A stretch of 47,548 nt of DNA from Parcubacteria group bacterium (GCA_016181845.1 JACOYO010000007.1:1-47548), one strand, 5' to 3'. Positions 12,767 through 20,947 are shown, counted from the stretch's first letter. Numbers and translations: made by a program. Notes: a model not told the origin generated them from the letters alone.

Positions 12767-15178
12767 ATGGTAATTTCATACAATTGGCTACAATCTTTTT
12801 TTGAAGAACCATTGCCCGCGCCTGAAAAGGTGGCGGAGCTTTTAACGACGCATAGTTTTGAAGTGGAATCGTTTGAGAAGAAAGACGGCGATACTATTTT
12901 TGAAATTGATATTTTGCCCAATCGCGCGCACGATTGTCTTTCTCATCGCGGTGTGGCGAAAGAACTCGGCGCTCTTTTGAAATTAAATCTCAAATCTCAA
13001 ATTTCAAATGTATCGTCCAAATCTCAAATTTTAAAAAACAATTTAATAATCAACATTGAAGACGAAAAATTGTGCCGCCGATATATCGGGCGGGTGATTG
13101 AAAATGTAGAGGTCGGTCCTTCGCCGGATTGGCTACGTGATCATCTTCTATCCATCGGACAAAAGTCTATCAACAATGTGGTGGACGCGACAAATTATGT
13201 GATGTTTCACTTGGGACAGCCGATGCATGCCTTTGACGCGGACAAGCTCGTTTCACCCGACATTTTGGTGCGCAAAGCACGCGAGGGAGAGCGCATCACT
13301 ACGCTTGATAAAAAAGAAGTAATGCTTGATAGCGGAACGCTTGTTATTGCCGACAAAGAAAGTCCGCTTGCAATCGCTGGTATTAAAGGCGGCATGAAAG
13401 CAGATGTGAATGAGTCAACAAAAAATATCATTTTAGAATCGGCAAATTTTGAGCCGTCAAATATCAGACTAACAGTACAGAAAACAGGCATCCGCACCGA
13501 TTCTTCCAAGCGGTTTGAGCAGGGGATTGCTCCGGAGCTTGCGCTTGAGGCGATGGAGCTTGCCACCAAAGTTATTCTTGAAATAGCCGGAGGAGAAGAA
13601 ACAGCGGTTGGGGATATCGTGGATGTTTATCCACGCCCGGGCGCTCCATACAAAATCGGCGTGTCGCTTGAAGAAATAAATTCTTTATTAGGATTAATCC
13701 TTCGTGAAAATGATGTGAAAGACATTTTTGACCGTCTCGGCTTTCCATATGAAATACTTGACCCGATTAAAAAAGTGCTTGAAATGGCGCCAACATTTTT
13801 AGGAGTGCCATACCGGCACGGAGCGAGCGTTGTCTATGACGCGCCGCGCGCGTTTGATTGCTCCTCTTTTACCGCGTATCTTTTTGCACAAGCCGGAGTC
13901 GCCATTCCGCGAATGTCAGTCGACCAATACGTATTTGGCAGAGAAGTGCCGCTTGAAGAGATGAAGCCCGGTGATATTGTTTTTTCAAATGGACATCATG
14001 GAAAGCAACACACGGCAAGCATAGAATTTTTATCCGGAACGTTCGTCAAAGAAGGCATTGACCATTGCGGGCTCTATCTGGGCGGCGGAAAAATCATCCA
14101 CGCCTTACGGCACAATGGCGCAGGAGCGGTGTTGATTGAAGCATTGGAGGCAAGCAAAGCATTTGCTGATGTTGTCGGCGCGCGGCGTATGTATGAAGGA
14201 GAAAAGCGTTTCGTAGTGACCGTACCGCATGAGCGGCTTGATATCCGCATCGCGTATGACTTGATTGAAGAAATCGGTAGAATACATGGATATGTAGATA
14301 TCCCTGAAGATTTGCCGAATCGTTCTCAACAAAATGAAATTGAATCGCCCATTTTTTATCAGAACGTTATTCGTGAAATCTTGGCGAACGAAGGATTTTC
14401 GGAAGTGTATACCTACACCTTTGTAGACAAACAAGACGGGCAAAAACAAATTGAACTTGAAAACCCGCTTGCGGCGGACAAAGCATTTTTGCGCCCGACG
14501 CTCGCGACCGAATTTTTTGAAAAATTTGAAACCAATGCGTACTATGCGGATTTTCTCGGCATTGATACTGTGAAGATTTTTGAAATCGGCAGAGTATTTT
14601 CTGCTCAAGACGGAGGAGAAAGAGATGTGCTTGGCATTGGCGTCAAACGTGTCAAAAAAGGAAAGAAGGGAATAGAAGCAGATGAATTGCTTTTGCAAAC
14701 TCTCCGCACCCTTTTCAGTACGCTTGGCCTTGATGCGCCGTCTTTGTCAGTATTAGATAGCATAAAAAAAGATCCGCAAACGATGAGCGCGTTTATAGAA
14801 TTACCGTTTGAAGATATCGTCGCGAAGATTGACAAAGACGCGGTACGGAAATTTTTTGACGAGCAAACAATTTTTTCCCGTTCGCCAGAAGTTTCTTATC
14901 AGCCGCTTTCAAAATATCCATTTGTCATACGCGATATCGCATTTTTTGTGCCCGAGCAGGTTTCGTCTGAAGAAGCTGAGCGTGTTATTCGCGAAACGAC
15001 AGGACCGCTTTTGGCGCGGCTGTATCTTTTTGACACCTTTTTGAAAGACGGCAAAAAATCTTTTGCGTTCCGTCTTGTTTTCCAATCACACGAGAAAACG
15101 CTTTCCGATGACGAAGTGAACGAACAAATGTCGGTTGTATCTCAAGCGGTGGACATGCGCGGATGGGATGTACGATAG
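12767..15178 (+). CDS. pheT: Phenylalanine-tRNA ligase beta subunit carrying an internal NlpC/P60 peptidase domain
   Basis: 803 residues. The B1 start (MVISYNWLQSFF), B3/B4 region (about 100-285), B5 (about 293-330 and 480-520; VPHERLDIRIAYDLIEEIGRIHGY), core (520-700) and C-terminal FDX-ACB domain (about 710-803) are present. The usual EMAP-like tRNA-binding domain after B1 is absent. Residues about 332-478 are a complete NlpC/P60 domain set into B5 in frame: FLGVPYRHG, catalytic FDCSSF (Cys365), IPRMSVDQY, MKPGDIVF, and DHCGLYLGGGKIIHA with His433 and His445. PheT sequence resumes directly (RFVVTVPHER). A linker near 73-92 comes from CTCAAAT-type repeats. The beta subunit has the editing site; what a peptidase fold adds is unknown. 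Confidence 0.92.
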   Translation: MVISYNWLQSFFEEPLPAPEKVAELLTTHSFEVESFEKKDGDTIFEIDILPNRAHDCLSHRGVAKELGALLKLNLKSQISNVSSKSQILKNNLIINIEDEKLCRRYIGRVIENVEVGPSPDWLRDHLLSIGQKSINNVVDATNYVMFHLGQPMHAFDADKLVSPDILVRKAREGERITTLDKKEVMLDSGTLVIADKESPLAIAGIKGGMKADVNESTKNIILESANFEPSNIRLTVQKTGIRTDSSKRFEQGIAPELALEAMELATKVILEIAGGEETAVGDIVDVYPRPGAPYKIGVSLEEINSLLGLILRENDVKDIFDRLGFPYEILDPIKKVLEMAPTFLGVPYRHGASVVYDAPRAFDCSSFTAYLFAQAGVAIPRMSVDQYVFGREVPLEEMKPGDIVFSNGHHGKQHTASIEFLSGTFVKEGIDHCGLYLGGGKIIHALRHNGAGAVLIEALEASKAFADVVGARRMYEGEKRFVVTVPHERLDIRIAYDLIEEIGRIHGYVDIPEDLPNRSQQNEIESPIFYQNVIREILANEGFSEVYTYTFVDKQDGQKQIELENPLAADKAFLRPTLATEFFEKFETNAYYADFLGIDTVKIFEIGRVFSAQDGGERDVLGIGVKRVKKGKKGIEADELLLQTLRTLFSTLGLDAPSLSVLDSIKKDPQTMSAFIELPFEDIVAKIDKDAVRKFFDEQTIFSRSPEVSYQPLSKYPFVIRDIAFFVPEQVSSEEAERVIRETTGPLLARLYLFDTFLKDGKKSFAFRLVFQSHEKTLSDDEVNEQMSVVSQAVDMRGWDVR
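13760..14200 (+). other. NlpC/P60 domain insertion within pheT
   Basis: This is the part of pheT that encodes the inserted domain, about 147 codons. Both junctions are in frame, codon use matches the flanks, and no stop or frameshift is needed. The Cys-His-His set expected of NlpC/P60 enzymes is intact (Cys365, His433, His445). Such domains normally cleave peptidoglycan stem peptides outside the cell, yet this one is joined to a cytoplasmic translation enzyme. Confidence 0.85.
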
Positions 15179-15245
15179 GACGTATTTTTGGTAGGATATG
15201 TGTATATTTGTTTTTTCATCCATTACCAGCTAATTATTATTGATT

Positions 15246-15830
15246 ATGGATAGTATTCAAACGACGCATCAAGACAAGAAACAATCGCGCTGGCTCAAGT
15301 GGCTCCTTATTGTAGGCACGGTGATTATTTTGAATCTATTTATAAACAGCCTCATTAAGGTTGTTTATCATGAGCCGCTCTATACTAATTTTTGCGAGGA
15401 AAAACAAGTGAAAATTATTCCTGACACGAAAGACTCATGTCTTGCCATAGACGGGCAGTGGACTGATGACCTTTTTGTGCAAAAACGATTGCTTTCCGGC
15501 GAGCCGGTTGCGATGCCGGTGATTGAACAACAGCGTGCCGGATATTGCGACCCCGATTTTACTTGCCGCAAGGGATACGATACAGCATTAAATGTATATG
15601 AACGCAATGTATTCGTGGCGTGGGTGGTTGCCGGCGTGCTCGCTTTGATTGCCGGATTTTTCTTGAAACTTGAAGTTGTGTCGCTTTCGCTTTCTCTCGG
15701 AGGCGTCGTTTCTCTCGTTATAGGATCAATGCGCTATTGGTCGCGGATGGATGATACGCTCCGTCTCGTTGTCCTCGGTGTTGCGCTCGCGGTGCTTATA
15801 TGGGTCGGGATTAAAAAGATACGGGAATAA
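15246..15830 (+). CDS. Hypothetical membrane protein with Cys-containing loop
   Basis: 194 residues from ATG 15246 (the track uses TTG 15240). One membrane segment lies near residues 17-40. An external loop of about 80 residues follows with four cysteines (NFCEEK, DSCLAID, GYCDPDFTC), then three more segments in the C-terminal half (FVAWVVAGVLALIAGFFL; VVSLSLSLGGVVSLVIG; RLVVLGVALAVLIWVG). Paired cysteines suggest disulphides in the outside loop. I do not recognise the family. It stands alone between pheT and the palindrome region and has its own terminator. Confidence 0.7.
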   Translation: MDSIQTTHQDKKQSRWLKWLLIVGTVIILNLFINSLIKVVYHEPLYTNFCEEKQVKIIPDTKDSCLAIDGQWTDDLFVQKRLLSGEPVAMPVIEQQRAGYCDPDFTCRKGYDTALNVYERNVFVAWVVAGVLALIAGFFLKLEVVSLSLSLGGVVSLVIGSMRYWSRMDDTLRLVVLGVALAVLIWVGIKKIRE

Positions 15831-15845
15831 TTTTTCAACAGCAAT

Positions 15846-15884
15846 AGAAAAAGCCCCGCGCAAAAATACGCTGGGCTTTTTTGT
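15846..15884 (+). terminator. Terminator after the Cys-loop membrane protein gene
   Basis: AAAAAGCCC...CGC, a short AT-rich loop, then CG...GGGCTTTTTT, 16 bases after the stop codon. Good stem and T-run. Confidence 0.8.
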
Positions 15885-15983
15885 GTCTGATTTTGTTATT
15901 GTGAGAAAAATAATTAATAAATCTCACGGATTATATGCAAATGTTGAAATAGGCAATTGGCATAATTTTTACCACCAAAAATA

Positions 15984-16013
15984 AAAAACCTTGCGATATA
16001 TCGCAAGGTTTTT
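15984..16013. promoter_or_regulatory. Perfect palindrome 1 with CGATATATCG core
   Basis: AAAAACCTTGCGATA/TATCGCAAGGTTTTT is a perfect 30-bp palindrome. As RNA it is a terminator in both directions; as DNA it carries the core CGATATATCG, which recurs at 16100 and 16527, on either side of the TrpR-like gene. Between here and the previous terminator I see no gene. Confidence 0.65.
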
Positions 16014-16099
16014 GAGAGGTACATAAAAAATGATGGTCAATGTGCTAGATACAAAACGGAATATTTGCAAGAATGTTGATTTTTATCAACTTCCAAATT

Positions 16100-16117
16100 C
16101 TTTCGATATATCGTAAG
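16100..16117. promoter_or_regulatory. Palindrome 2 just upstream of the TrpR-like gene
   Basis: CTTTCGATATATCGTAAG has the same CGATATATCG core with one mismatch in the arms. It ends 9 bases before ATG 16127, where an autorepressor would bind over the promoter. A further small inverted repeat, TTGAT-TTTT-ATCAA, lies at about 16077-16090. Confidence 0.55.
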
Positions 16118-16126
16118 GTTTATTAT

Positions 16127-16528
16127 ATGCCGCATCTTTCAAATAAAAAATTAAATAAAAAAGTTCTTAAAGACCTTGATAAATATATTTTTTCTATTAT
16201 TCATGATGCGGGGGCAAAAACTCGTGTTAACATTTTTCGTGAATTACTCACTAAAACTGAAAAAATTATGATTGCAAAACGTATCGGTATGTTATTTCTT
16301 TTGAGAAAAGGGCTATCGTTGTATGAGATTAGCAAGGCTTTAGGAGTGAGCTCTTCTACCGTTGAGAGATTTGCCAGAGCGCAGGAATTTCAAAAATATC
16401 GTCACACAACTGATTGGGTATGGAAGCACAGCGAGGACGGCTCGTTTGATGCTTTCATGGAAGCACTTGTCAGACTCGCTTTTACAGGACGCGCTCAATC
16501 GTTTAAAAAATTTGTAGATGAATATTAA
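16127..16528 (+). CDS. TrpR/YerC-YecD family DNA-binding protein
   Basis: 133 residues from ATG 16127; the track's upstream start at 16073 would read through the palindrome and is rejected. Residues about 40-85 (LLTKTEKIMIAKRIGMLFLL, then LSLYEISKALGVSSSTVERF) are the TrpR-type helix-turn-helix with the usual preceding helix. It is a Trp-repressor-clan protein, though the ligand is not evident. Three copies of a CGATATATCG palindrome lie before, at the promoter of, and at the stop codon of this gene, consistent with self-control. The downstream palindrome starts within the stop codon. AT content is higher than in neighbouring genes. Confidence 0.8.
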   Translation: MPHLSNKKLNKKVLKDLDKYIFSIIHDAGAKTRVNIFRELLTKTEKIMIAKRIGMLFLLRKGLSLYEISKALGVSSSTVERFARAQEFQKYRHTTDWVWKHSEDGSFDAFMEALVRLAFTGRAQSFKKFVDEY

Positions 16529-16554
16529 ACCTTTCGATATATCGAAAGGTTTTT
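16527..16554 (+). terminator. Palindrome 3 / terminator at the TrpR-like gene end
   Basis: AAACCTTTCGATA/TATCGAAAGGTTT (16527-16552), perfect, then TT. It overlaps the TAA stop. It carries the same core as the promoter palindrome, so it may be terminator and protein-binding site at once. Confidence 0.75.
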
Positions 16555-16617
16555 ATAAATGATTTATTATTTTTCTAATTTGTTTAATGTGTATTTTTGT
16601 GGTTTTATATATATAAG

Positions 16618-19080
16618 ATGAATGAATACGACCACAAAGAAATAGAAAAAAAGTGGCAGAAAAAGTGGGCGGAAGAAGAGCTCTATAAAACAAGTGAAAG
16701 CTCGGACAAACCGAAAGAGTATGTGCTTGATATGTTTCCGTATCCTTCAGGCGAAGGACTTCATGTGGGGCATCCAAAAGGATACATCGCCACTGATATT
16801 TATTCGCGTTACAAAACGATGCGCGGGTTTAATGTGCTTCATCCGATGGGGTGGGATGCGTTTGGATTGCCTGCTGAAAATTACGCGCTCAAAAACAAAG
16901 TACATCCGCGGCAGGCGGTAGAAAAAAATATCGCGCGCTACAAAGAACAGCTTTCAATCATCGGTTTTAATTATGATTGGGATAGGGAAATCAACACGAC
17001 CGACCCCGCGTATTATAAATGGACGCAGTGGATTTTTTTGCAGTTGTTTAAGCACGGGCTTGCGTATGAATCAAATGAGCCGATTAACTGGTGTCCGTCG
17101 TGCAAAACAGGGCTTGCGAATGAAGATTTGGATAACGGGGCGTGCGAGCGGTGCGGAAGTACTGTGGAGAAAAAACGCATCAGGCAGTGGGTGCTTCGCA
17201 TTACCGATTATGCCGAGCGGCTTTTGAATGATTTAGATGAACTGAAAGAATGGCCGGAGCATATCAAAGAATTGCAGAGAAACTGGATTGGTAAAAGCGA
17301 GGGGGCTGAAATAGATTTTAAGATAAAAACGCAAAACGCAAAACGCAAAACAACAACTCAAAATTTAAAATTTACGGTATTTACGACTAGACCAGACACT
17401 TTGTTTGGCGCAACGTATGCTGTTTTATCTCCAGAACATACCATTTTAGAATCTTTGGAAGATGTTATTGATAACTGGGGCGATGTTAAACATTATATTG
17501 ATGAATCAAGTCACAAAACAGAAATTGAGCGGACGGCGGAAGGGAAGGAAAAGACGGGAGTTGAGTTGAAAGGTGTCAAAGCAATCAATCCGACTAACAA
17601 AGAAGAAATTCCTATTTTTATTGCCGATTACGTGCTCGCTGATTACGGCACGGGCGCCATTATGGCGGTGCCCGCGCATGATGAGCGTGATTTTCAATTT
17701 GCTAAAAAATATGAGTTACCAATTCGGATGGTAATTTGTCCGCACTATCCAGCGCCAACGTGCCCGATTTTGGATGAGGCGTATACGGGAGCGGGGCACC
17801 TTGTAGTATCCGGAAAATTTGACGGCCTTTCAAACGAAGAAGCAAAACAAAAAATCACGGAATTTGTCGGAGGAAAAATGAAGACGACGTACAAACTTCG
17901 TGACTGGGTGTTTTCGCGCCAGAGATATTGGGGTGAGCCTATACCGCTCATTCATTGCGAAAAGTGCGGCGTGGTGCCGGTGTCGGAAAAAGATTTGCCG
18001 GTTGTGTTACCTGAAGTGGAAAGTTATGAACCAACAGGCACTGGAGAATCTCCGCTCGCGAATATCTCGGAGTGGGTGAATATCGCGTGTCCAAAGTGCG
18101 GTGGGAAAGGGAAGCGCGAGACGAACACGATGCCGCAGTGGGCGGGCTCGTCGTGGTATTACCTCGCTTATACGCTCGGAACTAAAAAATTAAAACGAAA
18201 AACGCAAAATTATTTAGATGATAAAAATATTAAAAAATTATTAAATTTTTGGATACCCGTTGATATGTATGTCGGCGGGGCGGAACACGCCACGCGCCAT
18301 CTTATCTACGCGCGCTTTTGGCATAAGTTTTTATACGACCAAGGATTTGTGTCGCATAGCGAGCCGTTTCGGCGCTTGAAAAGTCCCGGGCTCATCGCCG
18401 GCGCTGACGGCAGGAAAATGAGCAAGCGTTTCGGCAACGTTATAAATCCAGACGATGTGGTCGCCACCTACGGCGCCGACACGCTTCGTCTGCATGAGAT
18501 GTTCATGGGTCCCTTTGAGCAGGGGGCGGCGTGGAGCGAGGAAAGCATCATCGGCCCTCGGAGGTTTGTGGAAAAAGTCTGGAGATTGAGCAAGCATATA
18601 GGAAGCGAAACCGACGCTCGCGATGAATCAAAACTGCATCAAACAATCAAAAAAGTTACTGAAGACATTGAACAATTTAAATTTAATACGGCAATCAGCG
18701 CTTTGATGATATTGGCAAATGAAATGGAGAGAAAAGAAAAAATATCCGCGATTCATTATTCGCAGTTCTTGATTCTTTTGAGCCCGTTCGCGCCGCATGT
18801 CGCAGAAGAATTGTGGCGCGAAACGCTTGGTCATAAAACATCAATTCACCTTGAGCCATGGCCGAGCCATGATGAATCAAAAATTATTTCAGAGGGGTTT
18901 GTTATCACCGTGCAGATGAACGGCAAAGTGCGCGACACATTCACGACTGAAACCGAGCTTTCGGAAGACGAAATAAAAGAGAAAGCGCTTGCGCTGGAAA
19001 AAATCAAAAAGTGGATTGACGGACAGTCAATCAAAAAAATCATTTACGTGAAAAATAAAATCGTAAATATCGTCATATAA
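16618..19080 (+). CDS. leuS: Leucine-tRNA ligase
   Basis: 820 residues, class I. The HIGH-type motif PYPSGEGLHVGHPKGY has HVGH at 49-52, and the KMSKR loop is at 600-604 within GRKMSKRFGN. Zinc-ribbon cysteines are CPSCKTG...CERCGS (about 160-180) and CEKCGV...CPKCGG (about 440-500). The editing domain starts with FTTRPDTLFGATYAV near residue 258, so mischarged tRNA can be hydrolysed. Start ATG 16618 is preferred over 16597 because MNEYDHKEIEKKWQKKW is the normal N-terminus and a TATATA stretch ends 6 bases before it. Two lysine/asparagine-rich in-frame inserts (KTQNAKRKTTTQN near 240; KLKRKTQNYLDDKN near 525) stem from A-rich simple sequence. Confidence 0.96.
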   Translation: MNEYDHKEIEKKWQKKWAEEELYKTSESSDKPKEYVLDMFPYPSGEGLHVGHPKGYIATDIYSRYKTMRGFNVLHPMGWDAFGLPAENYALKNKVHPRQAVEKNIARYKEQLSIIGFNYDWDREINTTDPAYYKWTQWIFLQLFKHGLAYESNEPINWCPSCKTGLANEDLDNGACERCGSTVEKKRIRQWVLRITDYAERLLNDLDELKEWPEHIKELQRNWIGKSEGAEIDFKIKTQNAKRKTTTQNLKFTVFTTRPDTLFGATYAVLSPEHTILESLEDVIDNWGDVKHYIDESSHKTEIERTAEGKEKTGVELKGVKAINPTNKEEIPIFIADYVLADYGTGAIMAVPAHDERDFQFAKKYELPIRMVICPHYPAPTCPILDEAYTGAGHLVVSGKFDGLSNEEAKQKITEFVGGKMKTTYKLRDWVFSRQRYWGEPIPLIHCEKCGVVPVSEKDLPVVLPEVESYEPTGTGESPLANISEWVNIACPKCGGKGKRETNTMPQWAGSSWYYLAYTLGTKKLKRKTQNYLDDKNIKKLLNFWIPVDMYVGGAEHATRHLIYARFWHKFLYDQGFVSHSEPFRRLKSPGLIAGADGRKMSKRFGNVINPDDVVATYGADTLRLHEMFMGPFEQGAAWSEESIIGPRRFVEKVWRLSKHIGSETDARDESKLHQTIKKVTEDIEQFKFNTAISALMILANEMERKEKISAIHYSQFLILLSPFAPHVAEELWRETLGHKTSIHLEPWPSHDESKIISEGFVITVQMNGKVRDTFTTETELSEDEIKEKALALEKIKKWIDGQSIKKIIYVKNKIVNIVI

Positions 19081-19097
19081 GCGCTGTTTCTGAAATA

Positions 19098-19123
19098 CCG
19101 CGCAAGAGCGCTCTTTTGCGCGG
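19098..19123 (+). repeat. Hairpin between leuS and the next promoter
   Basis: CCGCGCAA (19098-19105) pairs with TTGCGCGG (19116-19123) around the self-complementary GAGCGCTC. No T-run follows, so it is not a classic terminator. It abuts the TTGACA box of the next gene. Confidence 0.5.
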
Positions 19124-19152
19124 TTGACATTTTGGGGCGAGTTATTTAGGAT
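19124..19152 (+). promoter_or_regulatory. Promoter of the DUF7282-like gene
   Basis: Consensus TTGACA (19124-19129), a 17-base spacer, then TAGGAT (19147-19152). The start codon at 19166 is 13 bases on. The box includes the TTG that the ORF track used as a start codon. Confidence 0.7.
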
Positions 19153-19165
19153 ACGGGCATCAAGT

Positions 19166-19702
19166 ATGCTGGAAAACAACGAACAACAGAACCGAGCGGA
19201 TTGTGGCAAACATGTTTTTATTTTTTTACTCGGTTTTGCCGTGGGCTTTGGAAGTTTTTGGCTGTGGGATAAAAATAATACCGACTCTGCGGACAAAAAT
19301 TTAGATGAATCAAAAGAAATTTCGGCTTCCGCAGAAGAAGACGGCTCCAATGGCGCAAACCCAAAAGAGCGCAATCGCGTCGTCGTAGTTTCCCAAGAAG
19401 CGGGTAGTTTGGTTGTGGTTACGGAGGTAGAGGTAGAAGCGCCGACCTGGGTGGCTATACACGAAGACGTGGACGGCAAACCGGCAAACATTCTAGGCGC
19501 GCAGTTGTTTGACGCAGGTATTCATTCGGGCACGGTTGCTCTTCTGCGCAATACGGAACCAGGCAACACATACCACGCGTTTCTCTACAAAGACAACGGA
19601 GATAGGGCATTTGATTATGTTATTGATTTGCCGGTTGAAGGCGTTTCAGAAACAGTTGTTTCCTCATCATTCGTCGCTGTTTCACCATCAGTACCGTTAT
19701 AA
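19166..19702 (+). CDS. Membrane-anchored protein with DUF7282-like domain
   Basis: 178 residues. After a short cytoplasmic N-terminus one membrane segment (about 17-35, HVFIFLLGFAVGFGSFWLW) leads to an acidic linker and a beta-rich outer domain of about 85 residues. The pattern VEVEAPTWVAIHEDVDGKPA, ILGAQLFDAGIHSGTV, YHAFLYKDNGDRAFDY fits DUF7282 domains of archaeal and CPR surface proteins (by eye). ATG 19166 is chosen because the track's TTG start lies in the -35 box. It is a single-gene unit with its own terminator. Function unknown. Confidence 0.65.
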   Translation: MLENNEQQNRADCGKHVFIFLLGFAVGFGSFWLWDKNNTDSADKNLDESKEISASAEEDGSNGANPKERNRVVVVSQEAGSLVVVTEVEVEAPTWVAIHEDVDGKPANILGAQLFDAGIHSGTVALLRNTEPGNTYHAFLYKDNGDRAFDYVIDLPVEGVSETVVSSSFVAVSPSVPL

Positions 19703-19738
19703 AAACCCGCTCCTTTCAGGAAGACGGGTTTCTTTTTT
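19703..19738 (+). terminator. Terminator after the DUF7282-like gene
   Basis: AAACCCG...CGGGTTT with an inner CCT-TTC-AGG pair and the tail CTTTTTT, starting right after the stop codon. Confidence 0.8.
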
Positions 19739-19756
19739 ATAAAATTGCTATGGGTG

Positions 19757-19785
19757 TTGACAAATAAAACCAAAATCTATATAGT
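19757..19785 (+). promoter_or_regulatory. Strong promoter of the sigma-region-4/HARE-HTH gene
   Basis: TTGACA (19757-19762), a 17-base spacer, then TATAGT (19780-19785), close to the sigma-70 consensus. The start codon at 19808 leaves a leader of about 15 bases. Confidence 0.8.
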
Positions 19786-19807
19786 ATTAATAATAATTAA
19801 TATACGT

Positions 19808-20839
19808 ATGTCAATTATCATTTTTAAGCCAAAGCAGGTAACCAAGAAGTTTTTAACCGTTTTGCCGGAGCGCATTCGTGTTGTGGTTTCTGAACGATTT
19901 GGATTAGGGCCCGACGGTACGCGGAAAACCCTTGAATCTATTGGCCAAAAATATGGCGTTACCAGGGAGCGTATACGCCAAATTGAAGACTTTGGACTTA
20001 AAAACATACAAAAATCAGATGTGTATAAAAACGAGCAAGCTGTATTTGACAACTTGAAAGAGGCGCTCATGACATACAGCGGGGGAGTCGCGCCGGAAAG
20101 CGATTTTTTCAACCACATTACCAAAGATGAAGCGACTCAAAATCATCTCCACTTGCTCTTGGTGCTTGGCGAGCCGTTTGAAAAAAATAAAGAGGATGAA
20201 AAATTTGTGCATCGGTGGGTGGTTGAGAAGTCAATTTCTGAAGCGGTGCATGACGCGCTTGAACGGCTTGTCGCTGATTTGAAGGAAGATGATTTAATCA
20301 CTGAAGAAGAATTGCTTGAGCGTTTTTTCGGCCATTTAGAATCAGTACCAAAGGAATATCGCAATGAAACCATTGCGCGCCGATGGCTCCAGCTTTCAAA
20401 AATGATTGATACAAATCCGCTTGGAGAATGGGGTGTTGCTTCATCACCAAATGTTAACGCGCGCGGTATGCGTGATTATGCGTTTTTAGTTATTCGCCGG
20501 CATGGTTCGCCGATGCACTTTACCGAAGTGGCAAAAGCAATCACCAAACTTTTTGGCAAACAAGCTCATACGGCAACATGCCACAACGAATTGATTAAAG
20601 ATGAACGGTTTGTGCTCGTCGGGCGCGGACTATACGCGCTCTCTGAATGGGGATACGCGCGCGGCATTGTGCGCGATGTCATCAGCGATATTCTCAAAGA
20701 ACACGGAGCGCTCTCCAAAGAAGACATTATTGACAAGGTGACGCAAGAGAGATACGTAAAACCAAATACGATTTTGGTAAACCTTCAAAATGGAAACTAT
20801 TTCAAAAAGACCGATGAAGGGGATTACACATTAGCTTAA
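19808..20839 (+). CDS. Sigma-70 region 4 plus HARE-HTH protein
   Basis: 343 residues from ATG 19808. Residues about 15-70 resemble sigma factor region 4.2 (RIRVVVSERFGLG, TLESIGQKYGVTRERIRQIE), the helix-turn-helix that reads the -35 box. The middle is helical and acidic. Residues about 219-290 (RDYAFLVIRRHGSPMHFTEVAKAI, HNELIKDERFVLVGRGLYALSEWG) match the HARE-HTH domain found in the RNA polymerase delta subunit and chromatin proteins. A C-terminal winged-helix-like segment follows (KEHGALSKEDIIDKV). There is no region 2, so it cannot be a complete sigma factor; more likely it is a polymerase-associated regulator. It has its own strong promoter and terminator. Confidence 0.75.
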   Translation: MSIIIFKPKQVTKKFLTVLPERIRVVVSERFGLGPDGTRKTLESIGQKYGVTRERIRQIEDFGLKNIQKSDVYKNEQAVFDNLKEALMTYSGGVAPESDFFNHITKDEATQNHLHLLLVLGEPFEKNKEDEKFVHRWVVEKSISEAVHDALERLVADLKEDDLITEEELLERFFGHLESVPKEYRNETIARRWLQLSKMIDTNPLGEWGVASSPNVNARGMRDYAFLVIRRHGSPMHFTEVAKAITKLFGKQAHTATCHNELIKDERFVLVGRGLYALSEWGYARGIVRDVISDILKEHGALSKEDIIDKVTQERYVKPNTILVNLQNGNYFKKTDEGDYTLA

Positions 20840-20860
20840 ATATGAATCTATTTGTTGACA

Positions 20861-20905
20861 AAAAGCCCCGCTTTTTCTTTCGCTAAAGAATAAACGGGGT
20901 TTTTT
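20861..20905 (+). terminator. Terminator after the sigma-region-4/HARE-HTH gene
   Basis: AAAAGCCCCG ... CGGGGTTTTTT with an inner TTCTTT-CGCT-AAAGAA hairpin. Clear T-run. Confidence 0.8.
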
Positions 20906-20934
20906 GGTTGCTACATTTTTAGCCGCCAATCTGC

Positions 20935-20940
20935 TATACT
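20935..20940 (+). promoter_or_regulatory. -10 box of the 410-residue membrane protein gene (leaderless type)
   Basis: TATACT, 7 bases, then ATG 20948. No convincing -35 box. Confidence 0.5.
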
Positions 20941-20947
20941 TTTGTTA

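Noticed and set aside
13760-14200. Intein within pheT
   Set aside because: No intein splice motifs (no Cys/Ser start with block A, no His-Asn end); the block matches NlpC/P60 instead.
12767-15178. pheT as an assembly chimaera of two genes
   Set aside because: One uninterrupted frame, uniform codon use, and PheT resumes exactly where it stopped; kept as a real fusion, though reads could still disprove it.
19124-19165. N-terminal extension of the DUF7282-like protein given by the track
   Set aside because: The TTG start is the TTG of a consensus -35 TTGACA box.
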